From positions 1-64,000 of the forward strand of contig JAQGDQ010000108.1 in NCBI GenBank assembly GCA_030141605.1: DNA of 64,000 nt. Direction: 5' to 3'. Positions 1 through 10,500 of this stretch are shown in pieces. The notes under the pieces were generated by a model. That model ran no database searches. It was not told where the DNA came from and saw only the letters and a list, made by a program, of their open reading frames with translations. The position numbers were made by a program, and so were the translations under genes. The stretch comes from Tubiluchus corallicola. Lineage: Eukaryota > Priapulida > Priapulimorpha > Priapulimorphida > Tubiluchidae. Position 1 is the first letter of the stretch; each line of letters starts with the position of its first letter.

Positions 1-77
1 AGAGAGAGAAAGAGATAGAGAGGGAGGGAAGGAGAGAGAGAGAGGGAGAAAGAGAGAGAGAGAAAGAGAGAGAAAGG

Positions 78-112
<35 letters not shown>
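1..112. repeat. (GA)n purine microsatellite
   Basis: An uninterrupted purine tract of GA and GAAA/GGGA units runs from the window edge to about 112, so its true start is not visible. Such tracts can bind GAGA-type factors in arthropods (inference) but are also common simple repeats. Confidence 0.95.
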
Positions 113-113
<1 letters not shown>

Positions 114-141
114 CGAGGACCAGGTCGTACCTAGCACCAAG

Positions 142-483
142 ATGACTGTGACAGCACCAGCAGCAGCAGCAGCAGTGCTGCCACCGCCGAGATTGCATCA
201 CCTTCCAATCGTCACTGCTAGAATGATGACTAGAACAGCAGCTGTACCTAAAACAGCGTCACCGACGCCACCACCACCACCACCGTCGAGATTACAGCAG
301 CAGCAGCAGCAGCAGCAGCACAATGTCAACGTTCGGGTCGCGTCTGCTAGCAATATGCCACCACCGCTAACATCAACAACATCGACAGCAACAACAACAA
401 CAACAGTGGCGTCATCAACGAGCATGGGTCCCCCACCCAACATCGTTTTTTGTCAACCGGAAGAAAGCATCCGACCAGGATAA
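142..483 (+). CDS. low-complexity ORF, uncertain
   Basis: An ATG frame of 113 codons directly after the GA tract. The peptide is built from Ala, Pro, Thr, Ser and a run of nine Gln, with two Met-Pro-Pro-Pro type segments, and ends FCQPEESIRPG. The open frame is helped by CAG, CCA, ACA and GCA triplet repeats, which also keep the opposite strand open (198-443). No convincing splice donor in phase 1, as needed to join the first recognised NAV exon, lies within it. It might be an exon of an unseen isoform or a chance frame in repeat DNA. Confidence 0.2.
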   Translation: MTVTAPAAAAAVLPPPRLHHLPIVTARMMTRTAAVPKTASPTPPPPPPSRLQQQQQQQQHNVNVRVASASNMPPPLTSTTSTATTTTTVASSTSMGPPPNIVFCQPEESIRPG

Positions 484-550
484 AGATAAATGAATATTTT
501 TTAAATAGTAAGGGTACACCCCATCGGGATAAAGATAAATGAATATTTTA
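478..550 (+). repeat. 49-bp spaced duplication
   Basis: GATAAAGATAAATGAATATTTT occurs at 479-500 and again at 528-549, separated by TTAAATAGTAAGGGTACACC-type sequence. It is a local duplication immediately after the low-complexity ORF. Confidence 0.75.
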
Positions 551-967
551 AAAAGTAAATACACTTCAGTCTCTGGCAATTTTAGTCTAATAGTAAAGCG
601 CCTCAGTTTTTTTTCTCTTTGTACATCTAGTCTAGATAAAAGTAAAATTTTAAATACCCTATTGTCAAAAAAGAAATCTTTCAATAAAAATGTGGCTAAT
701 GCAACTTGTGAGTTTTTGGGATTATATATATATATCCTCACCTAAAAAAATACTGACTCGTTGAAAGCGTGCAGACTAGAAGGCTGCAGGCATTCAATTT
801 TATCTAGACGGCAGCTGTCCTACTGTCTGCTTGCTGTATATTCCAACGGGCTTTTAAAAAAAACAGGTACACGCACTTAAATAGCCGTGGGTGTCACGTC
901 TAGCAAGTCAATTAACGGATTAAGTCCTCATTAGCCAGGTAGTCGAGTCAATTACCGGATTAAGCAA

Positions 968-1153
968 TAGACGCGTGCCTGCCTTGGCGTCTGATCAGAT
1001 GAGTGCATTCGTTGCGGGTTTAAACATGCGAGTTAGTACAGATAGAAAGATTTTACAAAATAGACACGTGCCTGCCTTGGCGCCTGATCAGATGAGTGCA
1101 TTCGTTGCGGGTTTAAACATGCGAGTTAGTACAGATAGAAAGATTTTACAAAA
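968..1153 (+). repeat. 93-bp tandem repeat, two copies
   Basis: Two adjacent copies of a 93-base unit (968-1060 and 1061-1153) differ at only two positions. The unit length is a multiple of three and both copies are open in one frame, encoding PALASDQMSAFVAGLNMRVS-type sequence, with a stop at 1200-1202. No protein family is recognised and no upstream coding context was found, so it is called a repeat and not a gene. Confidence 0.9.
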
Positions 1154-1199
1154 TGAAAAGATAATTTTAACTAACATTAGTTATTATTGTTCTGTCGGA

Positions 1200-1990
1200 T
1201 AAAAAAAGTGGATGACGACCAAAGATCAGACTCTGCTTTAGGTAATACCGCGTCATCATCATCATCATCGTCGTCGTCATCATCATCATCGTTGGATACA
1301 GTTGACAAAAAATAAAGAAACCCAGAAATTAATCATGCTCGGCGACGAGTGAGTAGACTGTATGTTACACGCGGTAACGTTCGTGCTAATGGTCGGCCCG
1401 TGCTAACAATCGTGCTCGGCGGTGTGTGCGCGTGTGAGTAGACTGTATGTTGCAATTTAGACTCGCATAAAAGAACATCCTGTAGAGAAATCTTTTAGCC
1501 CATTATCTAGCTAGCTAGCTAGGCGGCGAGGCGAGAGTCGATTACCGGATTAGCCACAATCAATTAGGGTGGAGCAAGCAAAGTGCGCAGCGAGCGCGCG
1601 TCGAACGGACGACTGCATTTAGCGCGGAGGGGGGGGGTGTTCTCGCCGGGCGCACCCCCCCCCCCCAAAGCGTGCGGGAGTTCCAACCGTCACTCCTAAT
1701 CCTTAAATCGAGCACTTAACTAGCGCAACAATAGACCCGCTTCACTTTTTTTAGGGGGTGATTTTTGTTCCCACCCCCGGCAGCCGAGGGGGGCGTGGCC
1801 CGTCGACCAACCGTCACTCCTAATCCTTAAATTGGTCACTTAACTAGCACGACAATAGAGCCACTTCACTTTTTTAGGGGTGTTTCCGGATTTTCGCACT
1901 TTTTTAGGGGTGTTTTTCCCCACCCCCCCGGGGAAATCCCCACCCCCCCCGGGAAATCGGCCAGAGGTGTAACATCTAACCTACTGTCGT
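1200..1990. repeat. mosaic of local duplications and GC-rich simple sequence
   Basis: This stretch contains a (TCA/TCG)n tract (1253-1291), two copies of a word ending GTGAGTAGACTGTATGTT (about 1336 and 1413), GCTAGCTAGCTAGG, poly-G and poly-C runs, and two diverged copies of a 124-base unit starting AACCGTCACTCCTAATCCTT (1685 and 1809). Short repeats of CACTTTTTTAGGGGTGTTT lie at 1866 and 1897. The related words CAATTAACGGATTAAG, CAATTACCGGATTAAG and CGATTACCGGATTAG occur at 908, 950 and 1539. It resembles a complex satellite or degraded repeat, and no gene is visible. Confidence 0.7.
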
Positions 1991-3380
1991 AATAATGCAT
2001 ATGAAATATTAATGAGGGTGGTTATAACGAAATGACTGAGCGTGATGTCATGACTGGATTAGTGAACTGAATTTTTTTGTGTTACATAATAAATTCAGTA
2101 TAAACAACAATAAAAGTTATAAAATTGCAACATCCTACGATCACATTCGCTCTTTGTACTGCTCTTGCCTTACGTTTTCGGTTATCGTGTATACAATATC
2201 GCGTATTCGGTATTAAAATTGGGTAGTTGTGGCAGTCAAATTTAAAATTTAACTTAAAACTGAATTCACTGTTAACTGTTGCTGATGTCACTACGCTATC
2301 ATAAGCAAGCAGCAATTCAGATTTGAAAGAAAGTTGTCCGTAGAATTCTCTTCAGTTTTCTTGATTTCCGCATTTCTCCCGTCAATATGCGCTCTAATCC
2401 GATCTTAATACTTACTGCATTATCGTACATTCATCTTTTATCATTTTCAATAACTGTTTACTTTAGTTTTTCTAATCTTAATCTTCGGATATTGCTTAAA
2501 GGTTTTACATAGGATTTATTGACTTACAGTTAAAATGTGTTTTCAGTGTCTGCATTGTGTAAGGTTAGGTTAAATCAACCCATTGAATAAGTTTACCTGT
2601 CGTGACTTGCTGAAGAAAAAAATCCACTGTTAACTTCAATCTGTACTTTGGGATCACGCACTGAATAGAAGCAGACATGTTAGATAACAACCTACTTTAA
2701 CATTTAGCATTTCAGTAACTGTAGGTTGCATTTATAATTATTTAAAAGTTTTACTGAGTAAAATATTCTCAAATCAATCACGGTAAATGTTGTTCTTTTG
2801 ACAAGTAGCACGATGAACAAGATCTCATTTGCTAGTTTCTTTTAATAGTAGCCAATATATAGATGCAGGCATACCTACAATAATGAGCTCCTTAGCCACA
2901 ACAATTTATGCATGACATTGACAGCACAAGGTTGGGTAAGCCCTGTTAATAATTATCACTGACTTGCAGGCTGTTCTCCCCTCTATCAAGCTACCTCTTG
3001 TCAAAAGCACAAGTATTATGGGTCTTACAAGTCAGTGGAGCAAATGATTACAAAATGCATAGACTACAATAACTAAGAGCTTGTGCGACGCTGTTGTTAA
3101 ATATTATGAAATCGGATATTTTTCTGTTCAAGAGCTCAAGTAAAGACAAGGAGGAAACAAAGCTTGCATGTGCATTGCTTGATTAATTTTACTGAAACGT
3201 CTTTGCTCCATTGTGGGGCCATTTAATCTATTTTCTGTTTGCGTGTGTGAGTGTACACAAATCGTTTCATGTATCGGTAAGCACATTGTGCTGTATTGCT
3301 CTTTATTGATTGTGGCTGTATTTTCTTCTATTATAAGCTAACTATGTGAGATTTTTCAAAACTCAGTAACTTTAAAGAAT
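1991..3380. other. non-coding, nothing recognised
   Basis: AT-rich DNA without a convincing exon or element. A GGTTAGGTTA word at about 2563 resembles two units of the arthropod TTAGG telomere repeat but is too short to mean anything. Confidence 0.6.
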
Positions 3381-3988
3381 TTTAAAGCAAAATTGGACCC
3401 AAACTTAAACTGTAGCTCAAAACAATCTACTCTTTAAAATATTGAAAGGGAACATACTATTTTTTCATGACTTACTTGAAAGAATTATTACCACATAAAC
3501 ACAATTTTCGCGTTCGCGCCACTAGTTCTTAGCTGTTATATGCATTTCGCCATTTGCTAGTGAGAACGGGCACTAGCGCCTGCATTTCGGAAACGCATTG
3601 CACAAAAATAGGTGGTGTACTTCTGAATTCGTATGTGTTAGTTTCTGACGAACTACACACGTTTGACGGCTCATGCGTGAGCACAGCGGTAAACTTGAAA
3701 TTTGAATTTTTATCTTAAAACGTGCCTAGTTTTAATGTAACACTCTGAATATCTTACAGTACCACTGTTCTTCAATTTTCGCTTTCGCAAACATATGGAA
3801 CACGCTCGTGGAATTTTATGTTAGTGTGTGATGTCATCAATAGTTGGGCTCGCCCGCCGTTAATTAAGATTTTAATCAATTATTTATCAGAAACGCTTTT
3901 GCAGTGTCATTTGTGTTAAAATGTATACTTTTTATCGGACTTGAAAATGGGTTAGTATATCAAAAATCATCCTGTCTTCCTTTAAATA
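3381..3988 (+). repeat. dispersed repeat family, copy 1
   Basis: About 610 bases that align along their whole length, in the same orientation, with 39600-40238. Identical runs include AATCTACTCTTTAAAATATT, ATGCATTTCGCCATT, GATGTCATCAATAGTT and CGTGGAATTTT-like sequence, separated by scattered substitutions and small indels, roughly one difference in seven bases by eye. No long open frame and no reverse-transcriptase or transposase similarity is visible. Both copies start TTTAAAGC and end near CCTTTAAATA, which could be a very short inverted terminus. The class of element is unknown. Confidence 0.85.
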
Positions 3989-6529
3989 ATTAAACCTGCC
4001 TGTCTGTCAACATCTTTAAACAAGTCAAATTAGTCCACATTTTACCCTACACTATAAACTACCAATTTTCTTACAGTCAAGTTCTTGACTATCGTATTCC
4101 TTTTCTGTGGACTAAATCTGTTTCAACGACACCATCAATTCCTCTTCGAAAGTCTGAATCCAATTATAGGGATCTTTAGCTATCCTGTCTGTCTGTCACA
4201 TCAATGTAATTCCCTGTAGGAGTATCTTATCTGTGCCACTTTCCTTGAATTTGACGGGAAGAGTAGAGAGCGATTAAACTTCTCTAGGGCAGCATTATTC
4301 GAATCATGTGGATATAGTCTTCTCAATGTTTGTCCGACTTAAGGGGCGAATTAGCTCTCAGATAGTAGCCTATAACCTGCAGCCGTTTGGCCTCCATAAA
4401 TAGTAATCCTTGTTGCATATGAGTCTACAAAAATAATTGCCTGTTATCATTTGAGTATTACTAATTGTATTTGTTGCAGTAGTGATAATTTGTTTAATTC
4501 TAAAGAAACTGTTTCATGAATTTTTTAATGATTTTTATGTGTTTTACCTTTGCTTTGGAAAAAAGCCACGTGAAACAACCGCAGTTTGAAAAGATCTATA
4601 CAAGGTCGTTTAAGAATGATTGTAGATTATGAAAATGTGCAAGAACGATAGCAGAATATTATAGTTCAATTCAATGTGATTAAACATTATGACAAACAAT
4701 TACGTATTAATTAGATACGCACGTCCTGTATTCGTAGACCAAATTTGTGGATTTTCCCGGACAGTTATAGAATCTCACGAATCCCACGAATGGCGGTCGG
4801 TCGTTCTAATTTACTCCTGTGACTTATGAATCACTGGCGAATGGGATTGTGCCGGAATGCATAATGAAGTAATATGACTTTCACTGTAATTAGTCAAATA
4901 TGGTTAGCTTTAATAATCTGCCTAGCTTGAATGCAAGATGTAGTCGTTAGTAAGTCTGAGCCACCTGGTCGAATTTTGCAGGTTTTTCTTGATCTAGTTT
5001 CATCGAGTCATCGATCTGTAGAAGCTGCGATTGAAAATTAGCCTTTTTCTGTTTTTATGATGATTGTCTTTGAAGGACCTTCGGTTCAATTGTGATTGGA
5101 ATGTGTTCGAGTGTTGTTGTAAAAACCGTGTGCTGAGGTTTTCTAGTAAGACAGGTCAGCACTTGAGCTAATAAAGAAATGCTTCTGCATGATGAATGGG
5201 GCAAAGGCATTCCTTGTTCTTGCCGACTGTCATCTTTGCGAATAATACAAGTTCACCTGTCAGGTGGGCATGAAGAGGGCAAACACGCCATAACAAAGCA
5301 AAACAAAACCGGTGAAAAATTGCTACACTGCACGCACAAGCGACCAACCTCATTGAAAATCATGCTGGAGTCATCCATTTTGGAGGGGTAATGTTCTTGA
5401 CGGGAATGCTATGTACAAATGTTTTTATGTTAATGCAGTTGATAGAAAATATTCGAATTTATATTTTAATTTTCGCTAATTGTTTAAAAGTTATTGCTTA
5501 TATGCTCATGAGAATTGTTTTGCTTCGGTGGTACGTTGTTGTGTAATTGTTATGGTATATAATAGCTTTGGTTGTTACGGTATGCATTATGCTAATAATT
5601 AAGTGAAGCTAAATGTATTGGCAGTTCACTGGATGTCATGGAATCATTCGTTGTGATGTTGTGAGGTATTCCGTGCAAGTCAAGGTATTTCCTATATTTT
5701 CTTGCTGGACCAGAGACCTATAGCGTTGCTTGTATCAGCTTTTGCGCTCATAAAGGACCAAGAAATATCCAAGTTACATTGCTTTAATTTTGGCAAGATT
5801 TAAGATGGCTTTGCGTGACCTTCTCTATCTGGATGCGCCCTGGCGGAGAATCTGGGAAGGAGTGACTCATACCGTTGGTGAGGCTTGGATCAATAGTGAT
5901 TCATGAGAGGACAACTGATGAAAACGTGCAATAAGCGAACCAGCTTCTGCGCCTCGATTTGTTTACCAATTCTAAATGGCTTCGTGTTATATCAAAATGA
6001 ATTGCGTTTGATGTGAGGAACGCAGGGGCTCGTTAACTCTGCCTGGTTAGAATCACACTCCTTTGTAATGCTTTTAAAGGAGTTGTTGATGAATGCTTTC
6101 CAAAAACGGTATTAAATAGGGTTACCTTTCTAGCATCTGTTTTTGGGAATGTGTTTGTGATTAAAAAATTGCTTATTGGCATTTCTTTGTGTGGTGTAGG
6201 CCGTCTGAACGAAGAATTGATCATACATATAAAGAATATTTGTGTTGTTCGCCAAGCGTTATTCCACCCTTCTGCGTTAAACACTTTCCCATAGTTCTGT
6301 TATCTAGATTCAATAGTTTTGATATAATCAGCGTGATTTAAGATAGTGTATTTTTCCAAAGCAGGATGTCTTTTAAACTCTTTTTTACTTTGAGCCATCC
6401 ATGTTTTGTCAGGAGTGCCCTTTTGCCACTGAAGCAGTATTTTCACAGTTTTGGTCATCATATGCAGAAGGGATCATTTGTAGTAGTTTGTGTCGCCTAG
6501 AAAAAACTCTGTTGCCCTGGTCAGATAGG
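3989..6529. other. non-coding, nothing recognised
   Basis: AT-rich sequence with only short chance frames (for example 5179-5391 plus and 6033-6284 minus). No repeats, RNA genes or splice-framed coding segments were recognised. Confidence 0.55.
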
Positions 6530-7534
6530 TACCGTAAAACGGGGTGAGTTCGCCACCCGAGGGTGAGTTCGCCACCCCTTACGTAATGGCCATTGTAGGT
6601 TTGCTGTAACGGTTGTTCAGTGTTTAATGAACAGATATCATGATCACCGTCATTATAAACAGTTTGTGACAGTCATCTTCTTTCAATTCGCACTAGAAGT
6701 ATTCCATTCTGCGCTACATATTATTTGTCTACTATTTCTTGCTACTTAACATGCCACGCGCCTGCACCCCTGTACCGGGTCATAGATACCAAAATTATAC
6801 CCCAGAAGCTCTGGAAGTTGCCCTACATGCCGTCAAGAATACCAACAGGACAATCAACGCAGCGGCGAGGCAATTCGGAGTTCCAAGAAAGACCCTTTCT
6901 GACAAACTCTCAGGAAGTCATCCGCGGAAGACCTGAGGTCAGCCAGTGTTCTCCGCCGCCGAGGAGCACGAAATCGCCAACACTCCAAGTGGCCGTTGTG
7001 TGGGGGTTCCCAATGACTGCCATCGATCTCCGACTACTGATTAAGAGCGTTCCTGACGCGAAGGGAATCCAGGAACGACGATTCAAGGCAAACACCCCTG
7101 GAATAGACTTTGTCAAATCATTCGCCCGAAGGAACAATCTGGTTTTCAGAGTGGCTGGCAACATTAAGGGCGCCCGCGATAAGATCAGTGCACAAGACGT
7201 TCAAGCCTTCCTTGCCAACGTAGGGCCCCTTATTGAAAACGTCCCACCATCGAACATTTTCAATAATTCGGCTAAAACTAGACATTTTTCATAATTTTTT
7301 CATAGGGTGGCGAACTCACCCCCAACCAGCCAATCACAACCAGTTAACTTCAGCTGCCTAGAATGGCATTAAACAGTGTTAAATTGTTAGTGGCGAATTC
7401 ACCCCACGATAGTGTTTCATTCGAAAGGCAATATAAAGTTTGAACTAAGAAAATCGGTTGGGTAATTCTCTTGCTATGGCAGAAAATGTAAAAAATACCC
7501 CTAAAAAGTGGCGAACTCACCCCGTCTTACGGTA
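6530..7534 (+). mobile_element. deleted pogo/Tigger-like DNA transposon with pipsqueak-type HTH
   Basis: Twenty-seven-base terminal inverted repeats, beginning TACCGTAAAACGGGGTGAGT at 6530-6556 and repeated inverted at 7508-7534, differ at one position and include the TA target duplication typical of the Tc1/mariner/pogo group. The terminal motif is repeated in degenerate form just inside both ends (about 6561, 7307 and 7391). Internally, 6751-6936 encodes a pipsqueak-type helix-turn-helix (YTPEALEVALHAVKN, INAAARQFGVPRKTLSDKL), interrupted by a TGA and a frame change. The second DNA-binding helical domain (about 7015-7270) follows in another frame. The DDE catalytic region is absent, so it is a non-autonomous internal deletion derivative. 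Confidence 0.88.
6751..7293 (+). pseudogene. broken transposase amino-terminal region
   Basis: The frame from ATG 6751 encodes MPRACTPVPGHRYQ and then a helix-turn-helix of the pipsqueak/CENP-B class, with the conserved AARQFGVPRKTL recognition helix. It stops at TGA (6934-6936). Homologous sequence continues, then changes frame near 6985, after which an open stretch covers PDAKGIQERRFKANTPG and FVKSFARRNNLVFR, the CENP-B-like second DNA-binding domain of pogo-family transposases. No catalytic DDE domain follows before the right inverted repeat. The stop, the frameshift and the deletion make it a pseudogene. A longer open frame starting at 6725 reads the first part out of frame. Confidence 0.8.
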
Positions 7535-10500
7535 TATCATATTTGTCATTCCCTGGTCTTCCATCAGTGTTATCTCGTTTTGGTAAGGCACTTTTATCGT
7601 GGTCTGCAGGTTAGTATCCTTTAATCTAGATAAATAATTTTTGCCAAAGTTTGGGACAGCTTTGTTGGATAAAGCTTTTTCAAATACATATATATAGCAG
7701 TATGTGAAACGAAAATGCATCATAAACTCCGTCAGTAGCACCAACATCAGCATTTTTTAGCAATCAGAGCGGTCTAGCAGCTAGCTAGCGAGCTTTATGT
7801 TTATAAGGTAATCTGGTTAGTAAATACATTTATTTATCTTGTTTGCCCACTATTTTGTTGCCACTTAATTTATTTTGAAATAGTTTGAAGACTTTGAACT
7901 GATTTTCTATTATACTTTACATAGTCAACTTGGAAAAAAGAGTGAAAGGAATGACTTATATTAGTTTTTTGCTTATTGTTTAGTGTTTATTGTTTAGTCT
8001 TTTGTCACCAGCTATCTTGAACTGGTGTTATTTTGTTGTCACCAGCTGTCCTGAACTGGTGTAATTTTTTGTTCATCTGTGATGTTGTTTCAGGCATCAC
8101 GTCCATATTTCTCGTAATCTTCCCACTTGTTCCCGTTTCCATGTATCCATTTCGTGTAAGGTTAGACTCGATTATGTTGTTTTAGCTTAACCACAAGAGC
8201 GATGTTGATCAGAATTTTTTATCTCTTTCCCAGATTGTTTATTCTAGCTTGAAGAAATCAGATGTCCCCCGCCCAGCAGCTGGGCCCTGTGTGTTTTCAG
8301 CTAATAACCTCATCTGTTGGTTTATTTGTCCTGTTAATCAGAGGCGTTTGTTCAAATTAGATTTATTGCGAGGCTCATCACGGACGCTGCGTGTAATTTT
8401 GATGAAGAAACAGAAGTCCCAGCATCCGTTTGCCCTAGCGATAATGTGAAACAATTGATGTTTGTTTCTGCTTTCACGGTGGAAGCTATCATCAATGTAA
8501 TGAATGATGTAATCGTATTACAGTGTGTTGCCTTGAGAGGGATGTTATCTTTGGTAAGGCAAACTTACTATTGTCAGCTATAGTAGACAGTGACTGTTCA
8601 TGAACGACATTGCCCTAACAAACTAGCGAGTCATCGTGGTAGCGAGTAATCGTAGCATAATAAGTATACCCAGCCCTACTATAATATTCGTTAGTGATTT
8701 TTGACACATTTAGACTAAATAATGCAAAAACAGCAACAGTAGTAAAAATTTAGCTTCTTGTTTTCATCCCAGGCTTTTTCGTATTAAAATGTGAGCTCCG
8801 TATACGGAATGTGTATAAGACCTGGTACTTAGCCTATATGTATAGTGTGCAAAAGTTTGTTCCGAGCCTAATAAATTTTAGCAAGTTGCCTAATAGAGTA
8901 ATGAAGAGTTTTTTTAGTAATTATTTAAATAGTGTGTCTAACCAAAAAGGCGTGTTGCATTTCACAGTTTATCATTATAGACAGACGTAAAATAATATAA
9001 AACATAACTTTTTAACAAAAAGTAATCATAATTATAAATAGTTCGCGATTCGTATGACAGTTTGATTATAATTTTAAATTGCATTCGTTATCATTGTCAC
9101 TCGAACTGTATCATAAATGTATCCCGACAAAAATGTATCATAAACTTTTAGACAAATTTCAAAATATTTATGATGTGTTTTGTTTTATGATGACTATTGT
9201 TTTACGATGACGAAGTTTTATATTAAAGAGCAGAGATCTTAAAAATCTTGTTCGATTGTCCCTCGCCCGATTTTCCTCGCTCCCTCCCCTGACAGCGGAC
9301 GACTCCATTTCCTCAATGAATGAAGCGTGATGATGAATACACACTCTACTACATAGAACAGCGTTGCGCTGTTGATGCACATAGCAGACTGAACGCTTTG
9401 TGTTGTGAATGTTTTTCTCAAACGACTGTCTCACGTGTACAAGATTTATGCAGGAAAACAGTAAAAACATTGGCTGAATGTATCAGTTCTTTCGTGCTTT
9501 CATGACTGGCAGTGTAGTGATTTTGTTCTGCGTTAGCAAAGGGATTAACGTACAAAAGGCTCTCCTCTGATATCAGGACTGACTTCTGAATCAAGCTGAT
9601 AACAGTGTTGGAAGCTGTGCTAATACTGACAGGCAATTATCGAAGGACTAAAATCTTTACGAATAGATGCATTTGAGGTGATTAATGATTAGAAGTCTTT
9701 TCGTTTATTAATACATTATTTTGACTGGTGACCGCGATCAGTTGACTTAGATATATTCGGCAATGTTGCAGCTTTAAAGTTTTACTTCCATCCAAATCGT
9801 TGGTGGAATTCTTTTATTTGTGGACTTAATTTCACTTTAATGGATCCTTACATTATGGTTATTGATCCATTGTTTTAGTTAAACATTTAGTTGCTAATTA
9901 ATAGCAATATACACATACATTGCATTTTACTTTTTGCCATTTAGCATTTGTATAAGAGAATTAATTATGTATCTGATTTTAATAACATGAACTGTGAAAG
10001 TACTTTTCCTCTTTTACAAAACTTTGACCATCCATTGTGTAACTTTGAACTCTGTATGATTAGCACCGTTTTTGAAATTATACATTATTTTGTCAATTGA
10101 AAATTCTCTGTGCATGCAAAGAAGCATTAAATACAATATGCAAATGTTACGAAAACTTATCAGTTTTGCGTTAACAACAGAAAATCCCAAACAGTTGTTA
10201 TTCACGGCTTCCAAGTCTATAGACGTATATCCAGATATCTTCAGTTGCGTTAGGTTATCAAGTTATGTACTATCGTATCTTTGACGTGCCAGTTTGAGTC
10301 TTTGTAAACAAAAACATGCAACATTCGTAAGATAAGTAAATATTCAGTGAGTTAAGCAGTCTGAGTGTAATAATTTTAGTTATATGTGTAAAAGGTAAGC
10401 ACCTTCGTAGAAATGTATGATCGATTATTCTACTGGGACACTCATAGTAGCGAACTAGCTATGCATGTTTCCCATTGCCCGGGCAATGCATATTAATTAC

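Noticed and set aside
198-443. 81-codon minus-strand frame opposite the low-complexity ORF
   Set aside because: Open only because CAG/CCA/ACA triplet repeats avoid stops on both strands. The peptide is poly-Cys, poly-Val and poly-Gly.
2559-2575. AGGTTAGGTTA as an interstitial telomere repeat
   Set aside because: Barely two units of TTAGG; too short to be meaningful.
3381-3988. dispersed repeat considered as a piggyBac-type element because of TTAA near both ends
   Set aside because: The TTAA words are part of TTTAAAG/CTTTAAA, and no further inverted match follows them.
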